From Pseudotabrizicola sp. (GTDB lineage Bacteria; Pseudomonadota; Alphaproteobacteria; Rhodobacterales; Rhodobacteraceae): DNA of 64,000 nucleotides. Positions 1 through 7,970 of the stretch are shown piece by piece. The notes under the pieces are model-generated. The model worked only from the letters and a program-made list of their open reading frames with translations, was not told where the DNA came from and ran no database searches. The stretch is taken from contig NZ_JAUXOV010000013.1 in NCBI RefSeq assembly GCF_030684215.1, positions 1 through 64,000 on the forward strand. The letters run 5' to 3'. The position numbers were made by a program, and so were the translations under genes. The number at the start of each line of letters is the position of its first letter. The stretch's first letter is position 1.

Positions 1-111
1 GGCGTCGAACCCTTCGCCTACCTCAAGGCCACCCTGACCGCGATTGCCAACGGCCATCCCCAAAGCCGCCTCAATGATCTCATGCCGTGGAACTTCAAGC
101 CGTCAAGCTAG
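1..111 (+). CDS. tnpC: IS66 family transposase (TnpC), C-terminal 36 residues
   Basis: Frame 1 is open from base 1 to a TAG at 109-111. It encodes a tail containing AYLKATLTAIANGHPQSR and ending PWNFKPSS, which is the characteristic C-terminus of IS66-family TnpC transposases. TnpC is the DDE transposase of the three-gene IS66 set. The gene is incomplete only because the window begins inside it, so its integrity cannot be judged. Confidence 0.88.
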   Translation, partial: GVEPFAYLKATLTAIANGHPQSRLNDLMPWNFKPSS

Positions 112-140
112 GCAAGCCGTGATGCCCCGCGAACGCTTAC
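1..140 (+). mobile_element. IS66-family insertion sequence, right end only
   Basis: The left edge of the window lies inside an insertion sequence. The visible part is the 3' end of its transposase gene followed by a terminal sequence that reads GTAAGCGTTCGCGGGG inward on the minus strand from base 140. IS66-family ends typically begin GTAA, so the element is taken to stop at 140/141. The other end and the 8-bp target duplication expected for this family are outside the window. The element interrupts the exported-protein gene that ends at 108. Confidence 0.8.
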
Positions 141-890
141 AAAAAAGTTATCCTGATTTGCATTCAAATATTGGCCAGCAGAAAAAGAAAGACTCATCGT
201 AATTTCCTCATCTTGCCTGCCTTCATTCCAATCTGTCGGATAGTCGGATAATTGCGTGTAGCGCTCTGTGCCATTGCGAACATGTTCTCTAAACTCTTCA
301 AGGCGTGCGCTTACTGGAACATCTTCTTCCCAAAACGAAGCTATCGGCGCAGCGCCAAACATCGCATCCGTAATTACATATCCTTGAACCGCACAAGTAA
401 GAAAGTCTTGAGAAGATACTCCTAAGTAGTCATTGACTGAAAGATCAACAGCTTCTTCAGTTCCATCGAGGCACTTCTGATAGAATGCAGCGATTGGCTC
501 GAAGTCGACACTATTTGAGGGTGGGGCAATCTCTTTAGACCACTCCAAAACATTGGAAAGGCTCTCAGCTCCGAAATTTCGGTAATGCTGGACAGAGAAC
601 AAATTCAAGGTGAACTTATCCGCCCTTTGTTCGATGTCCAAGTTCTCTATACCGAGCAAATACGGCTCTCCGTTATTGTCAATCACTCCTTGAACAACTT
701 CGTCGTCTCTGAAGTTCGAAAGTGCTATTTGGTTCAAGTCTGATGCTTTCATTGCACAGACCAGTCCCTGAGGAAGTCCGTCTTGACCCTGTGCGAATGA
801 GGTCGTTGGCACCATTGCCAATGCTGCCAACGACAGTGCGGCTGAAATTGCCTTTACCTTTCCATAACCGTTCGAAATGAAGTCTGACAT
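108..890 (-). CDS. Exported protein of unknown function, 3' end replaced by IS66 sequence
   Basis: I do not recognise this 260-residue protein. The start at 890 has GGAG six bases upstream; an ATG at 896 touches that site and is less likely. A basic stretch, a hydrophobic segment (AALSLAALAMV) and TTSFA|Q predict a signal peptide and export to the periplasm. The native reading frame meets the IS66 terminus at 140, so the last ten codons (VSVRGASRLA) and the stop are IS-derived. How much native C-terminus was lost cannot be told from this window, so the product may be non-functional. Confidence 0.65.
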   Translation of the reverse strand: MSDFISNGYGKVKAISAALSLAALAMVPTTSFAQGQDGLPQGLVCAMKASDLNQIALSNFRDDEVVQGVIDNNGEPYLLGIENLDIEQRADKFTLNLFSVQHYRNFGAESLSNVLEWSKEIAPPSNSVDFEPIAAFYQKCLDGTEEAVDLSVNDYLGVSSQDFLTCAVQGYVITDAMFGAAPIASFWEEDVPVSARLEEFREHVRNGTERYTQLSDYPTDWNEGRQDEEITMSLSFSAGQYLNANQDNFFVSVRGASRLA

Positions 891-1022
891 GAGCATCTCC
901 TAAAACATGACGCCTTATGATATCTCAGTCTCAGAAAGGCCCTTGTTAGTTATCCACAACGAAATGTGTTTCTGGATAGATTTTGGGATATGCATCAGGC
1001 TTCCTTTATCAGAAATGATAAA

Positions 1023-1047
1023 GCCTTCCCACTTTCTATGGGAAGGC
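1023..1047 (-). terminator. Rho-independent-like terminator of the 92-aa gene
   Basis: A perfect 9-bp stem (GCCTTCCCA and TGGGAAGGC, loop of 7) lies about 125 bases downstream of the minus-strand gene ending at 1174. In the minus direction the stem is followed by TTTAT, a short T tract. The strong stem and weak T run make terminator activity likely but not certain. Confidence 0.55.
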
Positions 1048-1173
1048 CTGAAATTAAAAAGAGACTAACCAAATTTCGGTGAGATCGACGCAGATGAAAA
1101 GAATATCAATGGAGAATGGCCTTTCCCTGCGGCGACCAATCGTAAGTTACTTGCTTTCCTGCTGAGAGTGAAC

Positions 1174-1452
1174 TTACCTTACGACTTCATTGAGAAGATT
1201 CAGCACTTGCTCGTCATTAAGTGTGCAATCTACTCTCCTTTTGGGGAAGTCACCCAAGAATGGAGATGACCCAATAACAATTTGGTTTTGAGGAAGGTCA
1301 CTTCCGCAATACACCTCCCAACCACTTCGTTCTCCAAGAAGCACTAGTTCCCCACTGCTTTCCAGAGCGTCGAGAATTTGTTTATCTGTTGGGTCATCCG
1401 GCAAGGCAACTGTGGTGATTGTCTGCTCAGAAAAAAGTTTTGCATTTATCAT
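1174..1452 (-). CDS. Small acidic hypothetical protein (92 aa)
   Basis: This is an unrecognised 92-residue soluble protein. The start at 1452 is chosen over an upstream codon at 1479 because AAGGAA lies just upstream of it. The sequence is acidic in the N-terminal half (LPDDPTDKQILDALESSGE), has no membrane segment, and ends in a leucine-rich helix (LNDEQVLNLLNEVVR). It stands alone, with AT-rich non-coding DNA upstream and a hairpin terminator downstream. It is a typical small island gene and no function is assigned. Confidence 0.55.
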   Translation of the reverse strand: MINAKLFSEQTITTVALPDDPTDKQILDALESSGELVLLGERSGWEVYCGSDLPQNQIVIGSSPFLGDFPKRRVDCTLNDEQVLNLLNEVVR

Positions 1453-1479
1453 ATGGTATTCCTTATGTAAGATTTTCAA

Positions 1480-1791
1480 ATATTGTGCGTCACGTTTTTA
1501 AATTCAGCACAACAAAGCTTATACACAAATTTTTGCAACCAATCAAGATTCAATCATGAAATATTAGTTGCTTTATTCATTTATTTATGGATCGGAAATC
1601 CGAGATAGATTGACGCGATGATTTTTTGCTAGGTGCGAGGATTGACCATCGAGCGAAGCGCACGCATCGATTTAGAACGATATCGTCTTTTTCAGGTGCT
1701 TCAAATATAGACGTGTTGGGCGTCTTAACGTTCAGTTGCTCAGCCCGAGCGGCATTAAGATGATTGCAGCGCCGGTTGAAGCCTATCCGTT
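1480..1791. other. AT-rich intergenic stretch without a recognisable gene
   Basis: About 310 bases separate the small 92-aa gene from the KAP ATPase stop codon. The left half is strongly AT-rich and probably carries the promoter of the 92-aa gene. The right half is mixed. No convincing reading frame, RNA gene or long repeat is visible. Confidence 0.5.
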
Positions 1792-3171
1792 TTAGGCCTT
1801 AGTTTCTGCGAAGCTGAAGGTGTTCATCCAGTCGTCAAGCGTTCGCCGTGGAAAACTACGCGCATTTCGTGTATCCCCAAACTGATCAAAGAGCCGCCGA
1901 ATGCCTGTCAGGTCTTCACCAATAAGGTCCTCTCCATTGAACAAAAGCACGTTCCATATGGCATGAAGAAACCAGGTTGGATGATCGTAGTTCGGGTTGT
2001 GGCCCCCATCTGGCAGATTTCGAGCTACATTTTCTGGTGTGGCGTCTATGTATGCCGCCAAATCAGCCTTCGACAAATCGCCGGCAATCATCTTTTCAAA
2101 CACATCTTTTCGAATAACCCGCGCGATAATGAGGCTGACTGTCAGCGCCCTCCAACCGCCGTATAGTCTTGGGTTGAGCGCTTCTGGATGAAGGATAGCC
2201 ACTGCGCCCAAGATTTTCCCAACATCCCTGATGGACACCGCATTTTTCCGAACGACCACCGGAAGCTGCCGCTCAACGATCTCCTCTATATACTCCTTCG
2301 GCAGTCCCATCTCCCGCGCGGCCGTCTGCGCATAGGCAAGGACAGCTGGAATCTTGGTATGCTGTCCTACCTGATCCGGCAAACTCACCGTCAAGCTGAT
2401 GAACTTCTGCAGGTAGGATGTCGCGTCGATCTCGTGGCCATACCTGGCCTTCACGCTGTTCTCCATCGCCTTCAGGTTAACGCCCAGGACGAAGTGCACC
2501 ATAGGCACCGCGAAGAAATGCTTGATCACCTCAAGGACCTCGAGGGCGTAATCTGGCCGGCAGCGATCAAGTTCATCTATCACGATGACCAAAGGCGTAG
2601 GATCGACACCTTCCTCGCCTTTTACCAGCTGCTCCAAACCGTTCCGGAACGCTTGCATACCCTGCTGGCGTCCTTCCTCTCGCGCCCAGAACTGTTCTGC
2701 AAGCTCTTGGGCGCCACCGTTTGCGACATCAGCAACGGCGTCTGCTAGATCGCCAACTTGCTGTTGGGCGCCGAGCGTGATCAAGTTTAGCCCGATCTTC
2801 GTGAGCGGTTTGGCAAACTTGAAGGCGACCTCTTTCATTCGGTCCAGCTTCGGCCGTTCAGCCGCGGGCACGCGTTCAGAAAGAGCCGCGACAAGGGCAA
2901 CCAATGGATCTGACTGGTAATCGTGCGCAAAGGCGTCAAAGTAGAGGGTCAAAGCCCTACCGTTGTTCTGCCCGCGATGAGCGCCAACCCAGCGTTTCAG
3001 GAAATATGACTTCCCAGTCCCCCACCGGCCATCCAAAGCAACAACGAGGGGGTCTTCAATCCGATCGAGGAGATCAGACAGGGATTTGCTGACCTTGCCC
3101 CGCTCAAGGATGTCGTCTCCGAAAACGGTCTCATAGAGGGTTACTTCGGGGTCGGGTGGGAGAAAGCGCAT
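1792..3171 (-). CDS. KAP family P-loop NTPase
   Basis: A 459-residue protein of the KAP subgroup of STAND-like P-loop NTPases, often found in mobile and phage-conflict loci. The Walker A motif GRWGTGKS lies near residue 49 and the extended Walker B LVIVIDELDRCRPD near residue 205, followed by the usual helix YALEVLEVIKHFF. Classical KAP proteins carry membrane helices inserted in the P-loop domain; none is evident here, so this looks like a soluble member. GAGGAT precedes the ATG. It lies 21 bases downstream of an exported-protein gene on the same strand, suggesting a two-gene operon. A decayed copy of its central part lies at 7629-7854. Confidence 0.85.
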   Translation of the reverse strand: MRFLPPDPEVTLYETVFGDDILERGKVSKSLSDLLDRIEDPLVVALDGRWGTGKSYFLKRWVGAHRGQNNGRALTLYFDAFAHDYQSDPLVALVAALSERVPAAERPKLDRMKEVAFKFAKPLTKIGLNLITLGAQQQVGDLADAVADVANGGAQELAEQFWAREEGRQQGMQAFRNGLEQLVKGEEGVDPTPLVIVIDELDRCRPDYALEVLEVIKHFFAVPMVHFVLGVNLKAMENSVKARYGHEIDATSYLQKFISLTVSLPDQVGQHTKIPAVLAYAQTAAREMGLPKEYIEEIVERQLPVVVRKNAVSIRDVGKILGAVAILHPEALNPRLYGGWRALTVSLIIARVIRKDVFEKMIAGDLSKADLAAYIDATPENVARNLPDGGHNPNYDHPTWFLHAIWNVLLFNGEDLIGEDLTGIRRLFDQFGDTRNARSFPRRTLDDWMNTFSFAETKA

Positions 3172-3192
3172 GGTATCCTCAGACAGTGCAAA

Positions 3193-4227
3193 TTAATCTG
3201 ACGCTGACGGCCCCATCGCGTCCCACGCAAGCAACATTTCCCGGATAACCTTCTTCTCTGTATCGGTAATCACATGGTCATCGTAGAACTGCTGGCCGTT
3301 GAAGCGAATGACTGAGCGATCTGACTCAGCTATTTGCTTGGCAAGTTTTATCATCGTCTCGTTGCCGCGGTAAGCAGCCCACTCCCAGATCTCGGTATCG
3401 TTGTCACGCGCCCATTGGGTCGGAGGAAGTTGAGTGATCTTGCCGTCGACGTTGATCTGGGCACCTTCGACGAAAAGCCAACCATCGCGGCTTGTGTAGT
3501 TTACAAAGAACTCGAGTGAGCGCACCCCTGCTCCTGACTCGACGATATAAAGTGTCACATAGTCTCGAGTGTCTTGGTAACGCGGCGAGGATGGGTGCCG
3601 ATACCAAGAAGACCCGTCAAACTCAGCTGTCGTTTTGATCAACTGCTTGGCAATCGCGGCCTTCCTGCGTTCGTCTTCCCTCGCCTGAGCTTCAAGCGCA
3701 GCCTGATACTGCTCGACCTTGGACGCGTAGGACGCGTCATCGGGATTGATTTTTGTCAGGGCGAGGTAGGCTAACCGGTTCTCGTTGGCCTTTGCAGCCG
3801 GCAGGGGGCGAGCATATGCAAGTATAGCGGCCTCCAAGCGCTTCGCGCGATCATCGAGAGGCATCGAAAGCGTGGAAAGCTCGGCGATCTCCATTACGAT
3901 TTGTTCGACTGAGTTGGGATCCGCATCTAAGCGGGCGAGAAATTCCTCTGCGGTATTCGCTATCACGGGGACGGCTACCGTTTCTTCGTCCTTGGCTGTC
4001 TCAGTGGGTGCGAGGGCTAAGCAAGCAGTCGCAGCCTTCTGCAGCGCGTCGTCTTCCAAGTTACCCCATGACCGGACCTCGCTTGCGGTTGCCGCGAAGC
4101 CAGATTGATCACCTGTGGCAAATGCAGAGACACACTTTGCTATGGTTTCGGCACGTTCATTGGGGAAGGCCGCAGATGTCGATACGAGAACAAAGAGAGC
4201 AGAGGTGCGAAGCATTGAGTGAACCAT
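3193..4227 (-). CDS. Exported hypothetical protein upstream of the KAP ATPase
   Basis: This is an unrecognised protein of about 344 residues. The frame extends to a TTG at 4275, but ATG at 4227 or 4215 gives a good signal peptide (MLRTSALFVLVSTSAAF), so 4227 is preferred; no start has a strong ribosome site. The mature part is helical, with a charged coiled-coil-like stretch near residues 185-205 (YQAALEAQAREDERRKAA) and a C-terminal region rich in Trp and Tyr that may be a beta domain. It precedes the KAP NTPase by 21 bases and is probably co-transcribed. An exported partner beside a cytosolic NTPase is suggestive of envelope sensing, but that is inference. Confidence 0.6.
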   Translation of the reverse strand: MVHSMLRTSALFVLVSTSAAFPNERAETIAKCVSAFATGDQSGFAATASEVRSWGNLEDDALQKAATACLALAPTETAKDEETVAVPVIANTAEEFLARLDADPNSVEQIVMEIAELSTLSMPLDDRAKRLEAAILAYARPLPAAKANENRLAYLALTKINPDDASYASKVEQYQAALEAQAREDERRKAAIAKQLIKTTAEFDGSSWYRHPSSPRYQDTRDYVTLYIVESGAGVRSLEFFVNYTSRDGWLFVEGAQINVDGKITQLPPTQWARDNDTEIWEWAAYRGNETMIKLAKQIAESDRSVIRFNGQQFYDDHVITDTEKKVIREMLLAWDAMGPSASD

Positions 4228-4456
4228 TTTGACGTGCTGAGAATGACTGTAGACAATCGAAAGTTGCGCTGCCAACCTTCAAGTGGGCGGTGTGATTCAC
4301 TTTTTTTTCAAAGAGGCTCCACGCCACTCAAATGTAAAACGCATTAACGTGCATTGACTGACATCGAACAGAACAACCCTCGAAGAACGTCCTGGCGAAT
4401 TTTAGGACAATTCACAACTAGGATGGATGAATAGTCCTACAGGAGACTTTCCGGCA

Positions 4457-5050
4457 ATGATGAAATTCTCTATGAACACGTTCCTGAAGCTCTGCCTTCT
4501 CGACACCGGTGAGAAAATCTCCGAACTTCAGAAAAGGTTAAACGGTCCTGGCGGCTACGACTTCTATAAACCGCTACAACGTGCTGTAAGGTTGCATAGC
4601 GCTGGAGAGCACAAAAAGGCCTTAGAGGTTCTCGAGGCTCCAGTGAACCCAACCGAGAGAAAGCACAATCAAGACGCATTCGAAAAGTTCAGGACTAGGT
4701 TTGGCAATGTTCGGACCCTCTATCCAGTCGACGAAAAAGGATCTTTGAAGTTTACCAGTGATGGCATTGAGATTCTCCCGGACCCTCTATTTGAGATAAC
4801 AAAAGGTGGTATTCGGCAAGTTTACTGTCTGTGGCCGACACAGAGTCCGGAACTCACGCAGAGATATGGTGCGGTTGCATGTTATATCATGCGAAGCACA
4901 TTTAAAAATCATCCTATTGGGAATGCTGGGTTTTATCTGGCTGATTTGATCTCGGGTAGAATTTATTCTGAGAAGCAAATCACAAACAACACATCGCTGA
5001 TCCTGTCGAGTGATGCCGCAAGCATCGGATCGATAATTAAGCAAATATGA
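4457..5050 (+). CDS. Hypothetical protein upstream of a DUF2971 gene
   Basis: This is an unrecognised 197-residue protein. ATG 4457 is chosen because CAGGAGA lies 11-12 bases upstream; an in-frame ATG at 4427 is possible. The N-terminal half is basic and helical, containing KLCLLDTGEKISELQKRLNG and EHKKALEVLEAPVN. The second half is mostly beta-like, with RQVYCLWPTQSPELTQRYG. It has no membrane segment. The gene is 45 bases upstream of the DUF2971 gene on the same strand, and both are AT-richer than the host genes, so they probably form a transferred two-gene unit. Confidence 0.55.
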   Translation: MMKFSMNTFLKLCLLDTGEKISELQKRLNGPGGYDFYKPLQRAVRLHSAGEHKKALEVLEAPVNPTERKHNQDAFEKFRTRFGNVRTLYPVDEKGSLKFTSDGIEILPDPLFEITKGGIRQVYCLWPTQSPELTQRYGAVACYIMRSTFKNHPIGNAGFYLADLISGRIYSEKQITNNTSLILSSDAASIGSIIKQI

Positions 5051-5095
5051 TCTGAAAAGTGAACGCTAGAGAAGCTTAACACTGGGAGATTTTCC

Positions 5096-6067
5096 TTGTC
5101 AGAAAGTGATATTGAAAAGCAGCTTTTTCAAGTTTTCATGCCTCATGCGTTTAAGCGTATCTCAGAAATACGTGAGAATGGCGCGAAGTTTGCGCACTAC
5201 ACGAGTGCTTACGCTGCCACTCAAATTATCGAAAAGCAAACGGTTTGGATGCGAAACGCGCTTGTAATGAATGATTTTTCAGAAATCCAACATGGCCAGA
5301 ACTGCCTAAAGCAAAGTTGGGATGACGAAAAAGTAGGTGGCAGGCTCAAGGCATTACTCAATCAAATCCAGCCCGGATTAGCTGATATGGTCAGTCAGGA
5401 CTTTGATAGGAGACTCTACGACCGAAGGTTTCAAAGCTACCTGACCTCGTTTAGTGAGCATGGAGATGCGACACTCGATGAAGACCGATACGGACGTCTT
5501 TCGATGTGGCGGGCCTATGGTGGAGACACGAATGTTGCCTTTGTCTTCAATAATCGCCCATTTGTCTCTGAAAGTGATGCATTGAGTGCTTTTACAAGCC
5601 CAGTTTTGTATTGCGACGCGGAACGTTTCAAGCTCCATTTCTTACAGATGGTAATAGGACTAGAGGCTAAGATAGAGCCTCTGCAGACAGCTGGAGCTGA
5701 GTTTGTTGTTCGTGCACTGACTTGGGCGTTCCATTTCGCAGTTCTCTCAACCAAACACCCGGGCTTTGCAGAGGAAAAGGAGTGGCGGGTAATTTACTCA
5801 CCAACCATGCTGAAAACAGACCGAATTCCGTTCGATATTGAAACAGTCGGAGGAGTGCCCCAGCGCGTTCACAAGTTGAGGATGATGAATTATCCAGATG
5901 ATGGTTTCACTGGCGCCACTCTTCCGGAGCTACTAGAAGAGATTATTATTGGGCCTACGCAGTCTACATGGACGATTTATGACGCGCTTGTTGCAAAGCT
6001 AGAAGAAGCTGGCGTCAAGGATGCCGAATCTAAAGTGAGAGTATCAGACATACCGCTCAGAAGATGA
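5096..6067 (+). CDS. DUF2971 domain-containing protein
   Basis: A 323-residue protein with the DUF2971 pattern: an early FAHYTS segment, WMRNALVMNDFSE, SMWRAYGG near residue 140, EEKEWRVIYSP near residue 225 and EEIIIGP near the C-terminus. The biochemical activity of DUF2971 is not established. Members are frequent in genomic islands next to defence genes, and the conserved polar residues suggest an enzyme. Translation starts at a TTG, supported by GGGAGA six bases upstream. It is probably co-transcribed with the 197-aa gene before it. Confidence 0.75.
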   Translation: MSESDIEKQLFQVFMPHAFKRISEIRENGAKFAHYTSAYAATQIIEKQTVWMRNALVMNDFSEIQHGQNCLKQSWDDEKVGGRLKALLNQIQPGLADMVSQDFDRRLYDRRFQSYLTSFSEHGDATLDEDRYGRLSMWRAYGGDTNVAFVFNNRPFVSESDALSAFTSPVLYCDAERFKLHFLQMVIGLEAKIEPLQTAGAEFVVRALTWAFHFAVLSTKHPGFAEEKEWRVIYSPTMLKTDRIPFDIETVGGVPQRVHKLRMMNYPDDGFTGATLPELLEEIIIGPTQSTWTIYDALVAKLEEAGVKDAESKVRVSDIPLRR

Positions 6068-6093
6068 CTTACCCCTCGCACCACTACGTTGTA

Positions 6094-6855
6094 TCAGTTT
6101 GCCGACTTTACCATTTCAAAGAATTTCTTTGTTAACTTCTGCATTGAAGAAGTCCGCCCTGCTCCGTTTCGCACCAAAAAGCCCAAGGCAAGAATTGCGG
6201 TGCATTGATTGTGAAAATGATCAATCTCTTCTTGTGAACCCAAGCGCGGCTTGCGAGAAGGATCGCCATACAAACACAGATTTCTTCGATTTGCGATACT
6301 CTTGATCTGACTCTTCAGGCTTTGCCCAGGTGGTGATATCTTTTTAAGGGTAAGTTCAATAGCACCCTCAACGGCGGCATCATGCTTATCTGGCGAATTT
6401 CCGTGTGTTTTGATTGTCTCCAATGGGTCATCCTGTCGAATGTGAAAGTCGCCTAAGCGAAAATGCTGATAGGCAGAAACCAACCCCTCAATCTTTTCAA
6501 ACCTAACAAATCGCTTTATTCCCGCCATTTCTCTGGAAAAGAAATAGCTCACCAGAGTCTCAGCAAGGATTAAAATCTTTGCTTTATCAAGGTGGTTCTG
6601 AATTTTCCCATAGTTTGGAATCTCATAGCCCTTATCCAAGAGGCAATAATAAAGAAAGCTGGCCGCTTCTTCCTCGGCCGTTAGTAGTGCAAAAAGTCCA
6701 AGAGGCTCACCCATTAGGAATCTTGCCTGCCGAAGACTGTCTCCTACCCCGAGGAGTGCTCCGCATGTCTTTTCACAAGCGCTTACTTCATCTGCCGATG
6801 AAACAAAGAAATCAATTGGATCGATGCCTGTGAGGAACTCCAATTCTACAGCCAT
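6094..6855 (-). CDS. Hypothetical protein, possibly HEPN-like
   Basis: A 253-residue, mainly helical soluble protein. The ATG at 6855 is used because upstream codons overlap the preceding gene. An acidic helix (LLTAEEEAASFLYYCLLDKG) and a later RRNLCLYGDP recall the acidic helix and Arg-x-x-x-Leu-Tyr-type motif of HEPN proteins such as AbiV, many of which are RNases in abortive infection. That resemblance is weak and could be chance. It lies 46 bases downstream of a membrane-anchored protein gene on the same strand, probably in one operon, and converges with the DUF2971 gene. Confidence 0.5.
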   Translation of the reverse strand: MAVELEFLTGIDPIDFFVSSADEVSACEKTCGALLGVGDSLRQARFLMGEPLGLFALLTAEEEAASFLYYCLLDKGYEIPNYGKIQNHLDKAKILILAETLVSYFFSREMAGIKRFVRFEKIEGLVSAYQHFRLGDFHIRQDDPLETIKTHGNSPDKHDAAVEGAIELTLKKISPPGQSLKSQIKSIANRRNLCLYGDPSRKPRLGSQEEIDHFHNQCTAILALGFLVRNGAGRTSSMQKLTKKFFEMVKSAN

Positions 6856-6901
6856 AGGACACCCACTTCCGCTCCTTGAAGCGCAGTTGTTTGAAATATA
6901 C

Positions 6902-7495
6902 TTAGTCGAACTTCTCAATCGTTCCTAACGAAAATACGAAGTTTGGTGAAGTCATTCCCCCGGACATGGAGAGCCGATCTTCAAGAAAGCAATCGCTTGC
7001 GCGCTCGTCAAAATCATACCCAAATTTTCCGGAAAACAACACACGATCGCCAATCTGAATATCATTTAGAAATTTTGAGTGCTGATATGTCCTACGGCCG
7101 TATTTCTCTCTATCAACCAAAGTAATCCCCTCGGCGACCTGAATATAGATCCGATTTAGGTTTACACCATCGCTTGTCGTTTCTATCCCCGAGACAACGC
7201 CTTGCCATTGCTCAAACTTTGCAGAGCGAAGCTCTGTGCATAGTTCTTGCCCACGGACTCTACGAATCTCGCCCTGCCTTACTGCATTGTCTTCTTCACG
7301 AAACTGGTTCTTCGCGTGGGTCACAATGGACACAAAGGTCAACTGGTCGTTCGCGCTAAGTATGCCAATTTCGTTTTCAGTCACTCTTTCACCTGTGTAT
7401 GGTCGCCGCTTTTCCTCTTGATTGCCGAAGAAATAGAATAAACCAAAAATAAAAAGCGCGCCGGTTAAAAGATTTGTTCCAGACTGATCCGACAT
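6902..7495 (-). CDS. Small membrane-anchored protein with predicted beta domain
   Basis: A 197-residue unrecognised protein. The start at 7495 has GGAG nine bases upstream. A single hydrophobic segment near residues 8-23 (LLTGALFIFGLFYFFGN) should anchor it in the inner membrane with a soluble C-terminal part. That part contains QWQGVVSGIETTSDG and IQIGDRVLFSGKFGYD, a pattern reminiscent of small beta-barrel (OB-like) folds. It is the first gene of a probable pair with the 253-aa gene. Confidence 0.55.
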   Translation of the reverse strand: MSDQSGTNLLTGALFIFGLFYFFGNQEEKRRPYTGERVTENEIGILSANDQLTFVSIVTHAKNQFREEDNAVRQGEIRRVRGQELCTELRSAKFEQWQGVVSGIETTSDGVNLNRIYIQVAEGITLVDREKYGRRTYQHSKFLNDIQIGDRVLFSGKFGYDFDERASDCFLEDRLSMSGGMTSPNFVFSLGTIEKFD

Positions 7496-7628
7496 CTCCA
7501 ATGACTCCATGTATGTCATATGAAGAATACATGACAAATTAGATATTGGAGGCGCTAATCCACAATTACCATGCAGAGCGCATCATTGTTCTTCATCGTT
7601 CTGCGTTTCGAACTGAGAGCCAAGATTA

Positions 7629-7854
7629 TCCCAACAGCCCTTATGGATATCACATTTCTCCGAACGACCACCGGAAGCTGCCGCTTGACGATCTGCTCGA
7701 TTTACTTCTTCGGTAGTCCCATCTCTCCTGCGGCCGCCCGTGCATAGGCAAGAACCGCTGGTAACTTGTTGTGCTGTCCCACCTAGTCAGGCGGATTCAC
7801 CGACAAGCTGATGAACTTCTGCAGGTATGAGGTCGCATCGATCTCGTGGCCATA
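7629..7854 (-). pseudogene. Relic of a second KAP NTPase gene
   Basis: These 226 bases align without gaps to 2217-2442, the central-to-C-terminal part of the KAP gene. Many blocks are identical, for example CCGAACGACCACCGGAAGCT and CTGATGAACTTCTGCAGGTA. The reading frame is broken: a CAG glutamine codon of the intact gene (2371-2373, minus strand) is TAG at 7783-7785. Nothing corresponding to the Walker motifs remains. It ends about 115 bases before the AIPR start, so it probably marks an old recombination junction. Confidence 0.85.
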
Positions 7855-7970
7855 GGGGTTACTGAAGCCCTTGTTAATCCACATGTTTGATGAGCCATGC
7901 TGTTGCCACAAAGACCTCAACTACCCTAAGCTCAGCATCAAGAGCCACGGCCGGCCGAGGAGACAACCCA

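Noticed and set aside
2188-2748. 186-aa plus-strand frame
   Set aside because: It is antisense to the KAP NTPase motifs and has no ribosome site or recognisable domain.
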